64,000 nt of DNA, from the NCBI GenBank assembly GCA_023429785.1, contig JAEZDD010000003.1:372001-436000 (forward strand), given 5' to 3'. Source of the DNA: Bacillota bacterium (GTDB lineage: Bacteria; Bacillota; Clostridia; Oscillospirales; Ruminococcaceae). This document shows positions 17,688-25,063 of this stretch, piece by piece (within the stretch, counting starts at the first letter, position 1; each line of letters opens with the position of its first letter). Position numbers and translations under genes: made by a program. Below the pieces are notes generated by a model that ran no database searches, was not told where the DNA came from, and worked only from the letters and a program-made list of their open reading frames with translations.

Positions 17688-18425
17688 ATGCCAAAAATAT
17701 ATTTAAGCCCATCAACTCAAGAGTATAATGATTATGTCACAGAGGGCAACGAGGAATACTGGATGAATGAAATTGCTGACGCGATGATACCATACTTACG
17801 TTCAAGCGGAATAACAGTAATGAGGAATACACCTCAAATGACAGCGGCAAGCTCAATAACTCAATCAAACCAAAGCAATGTTGATTTGCATGTTGCACTC
17901 CACTCAAACGCCGCTCCTGAAAGTCTTGCAGGGAAGCTTCGCGGCTCTGATGTCTATTATTCACCGAACAGCAGTTTAAGCAAGAAGTTCGCAGAAATTG
18001 AAGCAAATAACCTAAAGAAAATATATCCTGACCCAAGTCTGGTTCTGACACGGGTAGCGACAAACCTAGGTGAAGTAACAAGAACAAATGCCCCGTCTGT
18101 TTTGATTGAATATGCCTACCATGACAATGTTGATGATGCAAACTGGATAAAAAATAATATCAATGAAATTGCGAGAAACACCGTTGAGTCAATAACAAAG
18201 TATTTCGATATTCCGTTCATTAATGCTCAGGCTGTCCAAACAGCAAAGGTTAATGTTGAATCAGGAAATCTTAATATTCGTTCAAAGCCGAATATAAATG
18301 CCAACATAGTGGGAAAAGCTCCAAAAGGCGCCGATATTTATGTTTTAGGAAAATGGGATAACTGGTATGTTGTTTATTATAATGGTGTTGTTGGCTACTC
18401 TAGTGCAGATTTTATCAAGATTTAA
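17688..18425 (+). CDS. N-acetylmuramoyl-L-alanine amidase (Amidase_3-like) with C-terminal SH3 domain
   Basis: This 245-residue protein is predicted to cut the muramoyl-alanine bond of peptidoglycan. Residues 1-175 resemble Amidase_3: a Glu ligand candidate in GNEEYWMNEIAD, the His in VALHSNAAP, and the catalytic Glu in VLIEYAYHDN. The usual first zinc ligand motif (DPGHGG) is replaced by YLSPSTQEYN. Residues 185-245 are a bacterial SH3 domain (LNIRSKPNINANIVGKAPKG). There is no signal peptide, so export may depend on sporulation or lysis. AGGAGG precedes the ATG and a terminator follows directly. It is far from the phage cassette, so it is probably not that cassette's endolysin. Confidence 0.85.
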   Translation: MPKIYLSPSTQEYNDYVTEGNEEYWMNEIADAMIPYLRSSGITVMRNTPQMTAASSITQSNQSNVDLHVALHSNAAPESLAGKLRGSDVYYSPNSSLSKKFAEIEANNLKKIYPDPSLVLTRVATNLGEVTRTNAPSVLIEYAYHDNVDDANWIKNNINEIARNTVESITKYFDIPFINAQAVQTAKVNVESGNLNIRSKPNINANIVGKAPKGADIYVLGKWDNWYVVYYNGVVGYSSADFIKI

Positions 18426-18430
18426 TAAAA

Positions 18431-18468
18431 AATATCCCATCCGAAAAGGGTGGGATATTTTTTTTTAT
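18431..18468 (+). terminator. Terminator after the amidase gene (probably bidirectional)
   Basis: AATATCCCATCC at 18431-18442 pairs with GGGTGGGATATT at 18448-18459 (12 bp with one G-U, loop GAAAA), followed by eight T. The same hairpin faces the end of the converging SdpI-like gene. Confidence 0.92.
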
Positions 18469-18471
18469 TAT

Positions 18472-18840
18472 TTATTCTTTAATTTTTCCGTTAGTGTCAA
18501 AATGCTTATGAAGCGCCAGCTCCGTCGGGATTATCCCAGCTAGCATAATGGCAATCTGACCATATGCAAGATATGCTGTGTTCGTTTCAAAGTCATTATG
18601 GTCCTTTAGTATTAGTATACATATAGCTGACATCACCAAGGTTACAAGCCCGCTCCAGAACCAAACGCTTGAAAAATATGAGTGCGCATACTCCCACGTT
18701 TCCTTGCTTTTTCTTGACATTGATGTTCTGTAGCCATAAATACTGTTAATTTTTTTCGGCGGATGCTTTCGCCACAAAAGACCGATAAAAATCATTATTA
18801 GCGGTATAAGCATACAGCATATAATTAAAAAAACATCCAT
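18472..18840 (-). CDS. SdpI family membrane protein
   Basis: This 122-residue protein has three hydrophobic segments and the SdpI family motif around NSIYGYRTSMSRKSKETWEYAHSYFS. B. subtilis SdpI is an immunity and signalling protein for the SdpC toxin, but most homologues are uncharacterised, and no sdpC-like gene or ArsR-type sdpR gene is adjacent. The ATG at 18840 is preferred (AGGTGG six bases upstream) over the GTG at 18849. It is a single-gene unit. Confidence 0.85.
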   Translation of the reverse strand: MDVFLIICCMLIPLIMIFIGLLWRKHPPKKINSIYGYRTSMSRKSKETWEYAHSYFSSVWFWSGLVTLVMSAICILILKDHNDFETNTAYLAYGQIAIMLAGIIPTELALHKHFDTNGKIKE

Positions 18841-19143
18841 TTGTTCCACCTCGCGGCTAAAATTTGTTATAAAAGCTAAAATAATGCCAAAACTAAAATA
18901 TTTTCTATATTATAGCATTCGTTTTGTCAAAATGCAACAATAAATTTATCTTGAAATCCTATTGCTTAGCTAAAAAGTTCGTTTCGTATTAGAAATCGTC
19001 TTAATATTGCCCGATTTTAATTTACTTAACGTCGCTAAATACCTAAATATACCATGATTTTTTTATATATTTTAGATAATTGACACAGCTATCTATTTAA
19101 TATAAGCTTAATTTATACAAATTTAATAGGAGGTTAATTGATA
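18841..19143. other. Divergent intergenic region with a candidate promoter for the GH9 gene
   Basis: This AT-rich spacer is about 300 bases long. TTGACA at 19080-19085 and TATAAG at 19101-19106 are 15 bases apart, a short spacing for sigma-A, ahead of AGGAGG at 19128. Nothing else is recognisable. Confidence 0.35.
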
Positions 19144-21357
19144 ATGAAAAAGTTTTTAGCAATAATACTGACAATATGCATTTTGCTAATGGTTGGCTGT
19201 AATAATAAAAATTCCTCCGGCAATAACGATTCATCCTCGCCGGAGGTAACAACAACGGCTGAGAAAATTGAAAAGAATGTTAATTTATTAAAGAACGGAG
19301 ATTTTAAAAAGACTAGTATGACTGATTGGGGTTCGTATTTTAACGGAGGAAAGGCATCGGTGAGCAACACGGATTCACAGATGGAGGTTGCTGTTGAGGA
19401 TGCCGGCACACTCGACTATGCCGTTCAGGTTTTTCAGGATGGCTTTAAGCTTTATCAGGGTGGGAAGTACACCTTGACTTTTGATGCAAAATCAACAGTG
19501 AACAGAAAATTCACCGCCCGAATTCAAATAAACGGCGGGGATTATCATGCTTATGTTGAAAAGGTTTTTGACCTGACCGACAAGCTTCAGACCTATACGC
19601 TTGAGCTTGATATGACAGAGGCTAGTGACCCGGCGCCACGACTCTGTTTTAATTTAGGTCTTCCGAAGGACAGCGCTCCACTGGGGAAGCATAGCGTTTT
19701 CATCAGCAACGCCTCGCTCATGCTGACCGATGATTCGGCTATGGCTAAAGCGAGCACCTCAGACGGCTCAATCAATATAAATGTGAATCAGCTCGGCTAT
19801 CGCCCTGACTATCAGAAGATTGCTGTATTCAGTGGGAGCACAGCTGACAAAAACTTCAATGTAGTTAATGTTGATACCAACAAGATTGTATACACCGGCG
19901 AAATCAAGGATAAAAAAGAGAACTCAACGGCGGGGCAGACTAATTACTACGGTGATTTCAGCTCGGTTAAGGATGCCGGAAACTACAAGATAACAACAGC
20001 GTCAATGGGCGAATCCTATCAGTTTAAAATTTCAAACGATGTATATGACAATGCCTTTAACAGCGTATTAAAAATGCTTTATCTCCAACGCTGCGGAACA
20101 GAGCTGACAAAGGCGACAGCCGGTGATTTCGCTCACCCCGCGTGTCATAACACCCCCGCAACTATTTTTGGAACAAATAATAAAATCGATGTTTCAGGCG
20201 GCTGGCATGATGCCGGCGACTATGGCCGATATGTTGTTGCCGGTGCAAAAACTGTTGCTGACCTTTTGCTTGCCTATCAGTCAAATCCATCAAAGTTCGG
20301 TGACAGCTCGGGTATCCCCGAAAGCAGCAACAAGGTCCCTGACATTCTGGACGAAGCACGATACGAGCTTGACTGGATGCTGAAAATGCAGGATGCCGGA
20401 ACAGGCGGAGTCCACCATAAGGTGACCTGTGCGAACTTCCCCGGGATGATTATGCCGGAGAAGGAAACTGAGCCGCTTATCGTGAGCCTTGTTTCAGATG
20501 CGGCGACTGCCGACTTTGCGTCGGTAATGGCGATGAGCTATGATACCTACAGCGGCATTGATAAGGCCTTCGCCGACAAGTGCCTCGCTGCTTCAAAGAA
20601 AGCATGGGATTATCTGAATTCAAAGGATAAACTAACGGGCTTTTCGAACTCAACGGGGATTGTCACCGGCGAATATGGCGACGGAAATATCAATGACGAA
20701 TTCATGTGGGCAAGCACTCAGCTTTATAAATCGACAGGCGATCAGAAATACCATGACAAGCTGAAATCCCTATATTTTTCGACCTCCTATGACCTTGGCT
20801 GGGCGAATGTAGGAATATATGCAATGAACAGCTATCTGAATCTTCCGTCTGAAAAAAGAGACTCCGCCCTTTATGAAAAAATGAAGACAAATCTCATATC
20901 TCTTGCTGACGGCTTTGTTGAAACCTCAAAGAACGACGGCTATATGATTTCTCTTAGAAGCTCTTATCCGTGGGGCAGTAATATGACAGTCGCAAATAAT
21001 GGAATGCTCCTACAGCTCGCGAACAAGATTTCCCCAAAGGCTGAATATGTGAGCTATGCCAGAAGCCATTTTAATTATCTTTTTGGGACAAATCCGATGT
21101 CGATAAGCTATGTGACTGGCTTTGGAACAGTTTCGCCTGTGTCAACCCATCACAGACCATCTCAGGCTTTGAAGAAAACTATGCCGGGGATGCTCGTTGG
21201 CGGACCTGACTCAAGTCTTGAGGACCCATACGCTAAGGCGGTTCTTTCCGGGAAGCCTCCGGCAAAATGCTATGCCGACAACGCTCAAAGCTATTCCTGT
21301 AATGAGATTACAATTTACTGGAACTCACCGCTGATATTTTTAATGACGAATTTATAA
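19144..21357 (+). CDS. Glycoside hydrolase family 9 cellulase, lipoprotein, with CBM4/9-like and Ig-like modules
   Basis: This 737-residue secreted enzyme is predicted to hydrolyse beta-1,4-glucan. A lipoprotein signal (MKKFLAIILTICILLMVGC, Cys19) is followed by a Ser/Asn/Thr-rich linker, a CBM4/9-like domain (about 45-200, LLKNGDFKKTSMTDWGSYF), and a CelD_N-type Ig domain (about 213-300, INVNQLGYRPDYQKIAVFSG). The GH9 (alpha/alpha)6 barrel fills the rest. Catalytic motifs are present: GGWHDAGDYGRY (base Asp), VSTHHRPS, and the acid Glu in SCNEITIYWNSPL. The ATG at 19144 is ten bases after AGGAGG. No dockerin is seen, so it is membrane-anchored rather than cellulosomal. It is a single-gene unit with its own terminator. 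Confidence 0.93.
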   Translation: MKKFLAIILTICILLMVGCNNKNSSGNNDSSSPEVTTTAEKIEKNVNLLKNGDFKKTSMTDWGSYFNGGKASVSNTDSQMEVAVEDAGTLDYAVQVFQDGFKLYQGGKYTLTFDAKSTVNRKFTARIQINGGDYHAYVEKVFDLTDKLQTYTLELDMTEASDPAPRLCFNLGLPKDSAPLGKHSVFISNASLMLTDDSAMAKASTSDGSININVNQLGYRPDYQKIAVFSGSTADKNFNVVNVDTNKIVYTGEIKDKKENSTAGQTNYYGDFSSVKDAGNYKITTASMGESYQFKISNDVYDNAFNSVLKMLYLQRCGTELTKATAGDFAHPACHNTPATIFGTNNKIDVSGGWHDAGDYGRYVVAGAKTVADLLLAYQSNPSKFGDSSGIPESSNKVPDILDEARYELDWMLKMQDAGTGGVHHKVTCANFPGMIMPEKETEPLIVSLVSDAATADFASVMAMSYDTYSGIDKAFADKCLAASKKAWDYLNSKDKLTGFSNSTGIVTGEYGDGNINDEFMWASTQLYKSTGDQKYHDKLKSLYFSTSYDLGWANVGIYAMNSYLNLPSEKRDSALYEKMKTNLISLADGFVETSKNDGYMISLRSSYPWGSNMTVANNGMLLQLANKISPKAEYVSYARSHFNYLFGTNPMSISYVTGFGTVSPVSTHHRPSQALKKTMPGMLVGGPDSSLEDPYAKAVLSGKPPAKCYADNAQSYSCNEITIYWNSPLIFLMTNL

Positions 21358-21369
21358 AATAAAAAAACT

Positions 21370-21418
21370 AACCGCCTGTTGAGAATTATTATCACAACAG
21401 GCGGTTTTATATTTTTTT
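21370..21418 (+). terminator. Terminator after the GH9 gene
   Basis: AACCGCCTGTTG at 21370-21381 and CAACAGGCGGTT at 21395-21406 form a perfect 12-bp stem with a 13-base loop, followed by TTATATTTTTTT. Confidence 0.93.
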
Positions 21419-21427
21419 AAAGTTATT

Positions 21428-21808
21428 TTATTTTTTTATAATAAGCTTTGCGAGAGCCATTCCTAAAACAACACCGATGAGGCTGAGGCTCAGGTTTAAA
21501 GCCACATTCCCCACGGAGTATAGATACTTCCCCTGAGAAAACAAATTCACCGTTTCAATGCTAAAGGTCGAAAAGGTGCTTAGCCCGCCCATCATTCCGG
21601 TCGTCAGAAAAAGCTTCCGCCTCGGCGACAATGCGCCGGCCTGTGCCTCAAGCCCGGTAATAAACCCGACAATGAAACCCGCTAAAACGTTCACTATAAG
21701 GGTTGAAAGCGGGAAATCAAGGTTTGCCACGCTTAAAAGCTTGCTCACGCCAAAACGAAGGCAGGAGCCGATAAATCCGCCAAGCCCAACTATTAAAAAC
21801 TCAACCAT
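21428..21808 (-). CDS. crcB: Fluoride efflux channel CrcB/Fluc
   Basis: This 126-residue four-helix membrane protein exports fluoride as a dual-topology dimer. Family motifs are visible: GGFIGSCLRFGVS, STLIVNVLAGF and GMMGGLSTFSTFSIE. The single copy implies a homodimer. The ATG at 21808 has GGAGG five bases upstream; upstream in-frame codons extend into the spacer without a better site. It follows hydE by 33 bases, so it is probably co-transcribed with it, and no fluoride riboswitch is seen in that gap. Confidence 0.92.
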   Translation of the reverse strand: MVEFLIVGLGGFIGSCLRFGVSKLLSVANLDFPLSTLIVNVLAGFIVGFITGLEAQAGALSPRRKLFLTTGMMGGLSTFSTFSIETVNLFSQGKYLYSVGNVALNLSLSLIGVVLGMALAKLIIKK

Positions 21809-21841
21809 TTCGACCTCCACAATGTCAAAACTCAAAATAAT

Positions 21842-22879
21842 CTATTCCTTGAAATCGCCTCTGTCGGTAACAATTTCATAGCCGATTGAATTAATCCTGT
21901 TTTTTAAGCAAACAGCGCACTCTGCCGCTTCCTCCCCTGTGCAAATCTTGTTGTCATAAAGTGCGTATTTTTTCCTCACCATGACAGGTGACAGGTTCGG
22001 CATAAGAACATTGGCGCCGGCAAGAATCCCAAGCTCACGGCCCTTCTTATCAACAGTTCCGAGTGAGGTTGTCGATGGAATAAGTGCATTCGGGAACATC
22101 AGTCTGATTATCGCTATCAGATATGTTGTGAGCTCCGCTGTCCCGGACGGGAAGTCCTTGAAGGGCGTGTCCTTATGCGGAATAAAAGGCCCAATCCCCA
22201 CCATTTGAGGGTTCAGCTTTTTTAAAAACATTAAATCCTCGACGATATTTTCCGTCGTCTGAAAGGGCGAGCCAACCATGAAGCCTGTCCCCACCTGAAA
22301 TCCAATTTCCTTGAGGTCAAAAAGGCATTGCTTTCTGTTCTCCGGCGACATTGACTCGGGGTGAAGCTTTTTATAATGCTCATCGCTCGCCGTTTCGTGG
22401 CGGAGAAGATACCTGTTCGCCCCGGCGTCAAAAAATTTCCGAAAAACCTCTTTTGACTTTTCGCCCACAGAAAGTGTAATGGCACAGTCAGGGTAATCCC
22501 CTCTGATTTTTTCGATAATTCCGATTAGCTCATCGTCGCTTATTCCGCCGCCCTCGCCGCCTTGAAGCACGAAGGTTCGAAACCCAAGCCCATAACCTGT
22601 TTTGCAGCAGTTAAGGATAGTATCTTTGTCAAGCTTATATCTTTGAGCATTGCTGTTGCTTTTTCGTATCCCGCAATAATAGCAGTCATTCTTGCAGTAG
22701 CTAGAAATTTCAATCAGCCCGCGAGTGAAAACCTTATTCCCGAAATTCCTTTGTGAAACCTCTCTTGCCTTAGAAAAAAGATACTCCGCCACGTCGTCAT
22801 TTCTGTTTTCTATCAGGTTAAAAAGCTCGTCCTGTGAGAGATTTTTATTGTTATATAACTTATCAACCAAGCTTCTCAT
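21842..22879 (-). CDS. hydE: [FeFe]-hydrogenase H-cluster radical SAM maturase HydE
   Basis: HydE is one of three maturases (with HydG and HydF) that build the 2Fe subcluster of [FeFe]-hydrogenase. The 345-residue protein has the radical SAM cluster motif CKNDCYYCGIRKSN (about residues 62-69), then VLQGGEGG and RHETASDEHYKKLHP, typical of HydE. The C-terminal region has LMPNLSPVMVRKKYALYDNK. hydG and hydF are not in this window. GGAGG precedes the ATG. Confidence 0.93.
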   Translation of the reverse strand: MRSLVDKLYNNKNLSQDELFNLIENRNDDVAEYLFSKAREVSQRNFGNKVFTRGLIEISSYCKNDCYYCGIRKSNSNAQRYKLDKDTILNCCKTGYGLGFRTFVLQGGEGGGISDDELIGIIEKIRGDYPDCAITLSVGEKSKEVFRKFFDAGANRYLLRHETASDEHYKKLHPESMSPENRKQCLFDLKEIGFQVGTGFMVGSPFQTTENIVEDLMFLKKLNPQMVGIGPFIPHKDTPFKDFPSGTAELTTYLIAIIRLMFPNALIPSTTSLGTVDKKGRELGILAGANVLMPNLSPVMVRKKYALYDNKICTGEEAAECAVCLKNRINSIGYEIVTDRGDFKE

Positions 22880-22926
22880 ATTGCCTCCCAGTCGCCTTTG
22901 AAATCATATTAATTTACTATACATTT

Positions 22927-22955
22927 ATTATACTATATATTGATAAATAAATCAA
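22927..22955 (-). promoter_or_regulatory. Candidate sigma-A promoter for hydE-crcB
   Basis: On the minus strand TTGATT (22955-22950) and TATAAT (22932-22927) are 17 bases apart, about 48 bases before the hydE start. Confidence 0.55.
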
Positions 22956-23022
22956 TTCTAATATAGGAATAATAACACTGGCAAATTAATTTTGTTAAAT
23001 ATAAAATTTAATATGATGAAGG

Positions 23023-23050
23023 TTGACATTAGTTAAAATTAGAATATAAT
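23023..23050 (+). promoter_or_regulatory. Sigma-A promoter for the MATE gene
   Basis: TTGACA at 23023-23028 and TATAAT at 23045-23050 are both consensus, separated by 16 bases, and lie 30 bases before the ATG. Confidence 0.7.
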
Positions 23051-23079
23051 TATTATACTATAAAAATAATGAGGTAACT

Positions 23080-24447
23080 ATGGAGAATATTGAAACCGTA
23101 AAAACCAACAAATACTTGTTAAAAATAACTATTCCGATTTTCATTGAGCTGCTTTTAAACTGTCTTATCGGCAACGTTGACCAGTTTATGATAAGCAATC
23201 AGTCACAGACCGCTTTTTCAGCTATTGGAAATGCTAATCAGATTATCAATATGCTGATTATTGTTTTTAACGTTATCAATCTTGCGACTATTATAATGAT
23301 TTCGCAGTATAGAGGCGCTGAAAATTATGATAAAATTCAGCAGATATATTCGCTGTCACTTGTCGTTAATATTACCTTCGGGGTTTTAGTGAGTGCAATA
23401 ATTATCTTTTTTAAAGAGCCTTTGCTGAATTGGCTTCAATGCCCTGAAAGCCTGATGCACGACTCAATGATTTATCTCACCTATGTCGGCGGGAGCTTGT
23501 TTTTAACCTCCCTTTACCTCACCTTTGCTTCTTTTTTCAAGAGCAACGGAATGATGAAGCACAGTATGTATTTCTCGATATTAATGAATGTAATCAACAT
23601 TGTTTCAAACTTCTTTTTATTATATGGATTTTTCGGTCTCCCGAAGCTCGGAATCTGGGGGGTTTGTATTTCAACAGTATTAAGCAAGATAATCGGACTT
23701 ATTATCATTATTATATCAGCCAGAAAAAATCTTAATGCCAGAATTTCTTTCCGGAATTTATTTCCTTTCCCGAGAAAGCTTTTCACAAAAATGATGGAAA
23801 TCGGTCTTCCGTCCGCCGGCGAAAACTTCGCCTACAGCATTTCAATTATTGTTATTCAAAAGGCAATAAACAGCTTTGGCTCGCTTGTTGTCGCCGCCAG
23901 AGTTACCGTTAATCTTATTTCCTTTATATCATGGATATTCGCTTTCGCTATAGCTCAGACAACCCAGATTGTCGTCGGATTTTTAATGGGTGCCGGTGAT
24001 ATAGAGGGGACGGCTAGACGTTTTAGAGTATCCCGAAATATTTCAGTTTTGCTTAGCTTTTTTGGCTCCCTGCTTCTTTTCATATTTAGCGAGACGATTT
24101 GCGGTCTTTTCGTCAAGGACCCTGAAATAATAAAAATATGCCGGCAGATTCTGTTCATTGACATTTTTGTTGAAATAGGAAGAGCATTGAATCTTTGTAC
24201 AGTTAGAGCGCTTCAGGCATGCGGGGATACAAAGTTCCCGATTGTTCTCGGAATTATTGACGAGTGGGTTGTCGCCGTTGGCGGTGCATTCCTTTTAGGC
24301 GTCGTATTTAATCTTGGCATCGTTGGCGTTTGGATTGCTCTTGCATCCGACGAGCTGATTCGCGGAATTATCTTCACTATCAGATGGAACAGAGGAAAAT
24401 GGCGTAATATGTCAATCGTTGAAAAAAATGACACATTAACAGCTTGA
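23080..24447 (+). CDS. MATE family efflux transporter
   Basis: This 455-residue polytopic membrane protein has about twelve hydrophobic segments in two similar halves. Features common to the MatE family are present, such as IPIFIELLLNCLIGNVDQFMIS at the start of the first half and IGLPSAGENFAYSISIIVIQ at the start of the second. It probably exports cationic drugs or metabolites in exchange for Na+ or H+; the substrate is not readable. The gene has its own promoter. The promoter of the following Rrf2 gene begins within the last bases of this gene. Confidence 0.92.
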   Translation: MENIETVKTNKYLLKITIPIFIELLLNCLIGNVDQFMISNQSQTAFSAIGNANQIINMLIIVFNVINLATIIMISQYRGAENYDKIQQIYSLSLVVNITFGVLVSAIIIFFKEPLLNWLQCPESLMHDSMIYLTYVGGSLFLTSLYLTFASFFKSNGMMKHSMYFSILMNVINIVSNFFLLYGFFGLPKLGIWGVCISTVLSKIIGLIIIIISARKNLNARISFRNLFPFPRKLFTKMMEIGLPSAGENFAYSISIIVIQKAINSFGSLVVAARVTVNLISFISWIFAFAIAQTTQIVVGFLMGAGDIEGTARRFRVSRNISVLLSFFGSLLLFIFSETICGLFVKDPEIIKICRQILFIDIFVEIGRALNLCTVRALQACGDTKFPIVLGIIDEWVVAVGGAFLLGVVFNLGIVGVWIALASDELIRGIIFTIRWNRGKWRNMSIVEKNDTLTA

Positions 24448-24472
24448 AAATAGCCTGCAATTGTGGTATAAT
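24444..24472 (+). promoter_or_regulatory. Sigma-A promoter for the Rrf2 gene
   Basis: TTGAAA at 24444-24449 and TATAAT at 24467-24472 are 17 bases apart. The -35 overlaps the MATE stop codon. Confidence 0.65.
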
Positions 24473-24499
24473 CATTTAAAAGCTTTAGGGGGCAGATTT

Positions 24500-24922
24500 A
24501 TGAAAATTTCCACCAAAGGGCGTTATGCTTTAAGGATAATAATTGATTTAGCGTCAGATAAAACAGGTGAATATATTTCACTAAAGGATATTTCAAGCCG
24601 TCAGGGTATTTCAGATAAATATGCGGAGCAGATTATAAACCAGCTGTCGAAGGCCGGCTTTGTCAGAAGTATTCGTGGCGCAAAGGGCGGCTATATGCTC
24701 TCAAACCCTCCGGGAAGCTATACTGTTGGGATGGTTTTAAGGCTGATGGAGGGGAGCCTTTCTCCTGTTGCCTGTGTTGATTCTGAAAATCTATGCGTTC
24801 GCTCCGCCGTATGCCCCACCATTCAGGTATGGAAAAAGCTTAAAACTGCTATCGACGATGTTGTTGACAATATTACCATCGAGGATTTAATCGTGCATGA
24901 AAGTCCTGAAATTCTTGTTTAG
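24500..24922 (+). CDS. Rrf2 family transcriptional regulator (possibly Fe-S sensing)
   Basis: This 140-residue winged-helix regulator starts with the family hallmark MKISTKGRYALRIIIDLA. It continues with the recognition-helix region SDKYAEQIINQLSKAGFV and the wing RGAKGGYMLS. Three cysteines in the pattern CX6CX5C (ACVDSENLCVRSAVCPT) match the cluster-binding loop of IscR-type members, so it may sense Fe-S status, redox or NO. ATG 24500 has AGGGGGC upstream. No isc or suf genes lie next to it, so its target is unknown; the MATE gene just upstream is a candidate only by position. Confidence 0.93.
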   Translation: MKISTKGRYALRIIIDLASDKTGEYISLKDISSRQGISDKYAEQIINQLSKAGFVRSIRGAKGGYMLSNPPGSYTVGMVLRLMEGSLSPVACVDSENLCVRSAVCPTIQVWKKLKTAIDDVVDNITIEDLIVHESPEILV

Positions 24923-24948
24923 CTTTATTGATAATGTAATATACTATT

Positions 24949-24982
24949 AACAGTTGCTGGATATAAATGCAACTGTTTTTTG
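24949..24982 (+). terminator. Terminator after the Rrf2 gene
   Basis: AACAGTTGC at 24949-24957 and GCAACTGTT at 24969-24977 form a 9-bp stem with an 11-base loop, followed by TTTTG. Confidence 0.8.
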
Positions 24983-24995
24983 TGTAAAAATTACA

Positions 24996-25024
24996 TTGAA
25001 TAGAAAAAATCAAAGTGTTATAAT
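24996..25024 (+). promoter_or_regulatory. Candidate sigma-A promoter for the YfhO-family gene
   Basis: TTGAAT at 24996-25001 and TATAAT at 25019-25024 are 17 bases apart, ahead of the ATG at 25064. Confidence 0.5.
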
Positions 25025-25063
25025 TTTTAAGGCTTGACATAAAATTACTATAAGAGGGTAAAT

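Noticed and set aside
17688..18425. The amidase as the phage cassette's endolysin
   Set aside because: It is 9.5 kb away, on the other strand, with its own promoter region and terminator, and lacks an adjacent holin.
18472..18840. SdpI-like gene as part of a toxin-immunity system
   Set aside because: No sdpC-, sdpA/B- or sdpR-like gene is adjacent, so only the family name is supported.
21809..21841. Fluoride riboswitch before crcB
   Set aside because: The gap between hydE and crcB is only about 33 bases, too short for the aptamer plus expression platform.
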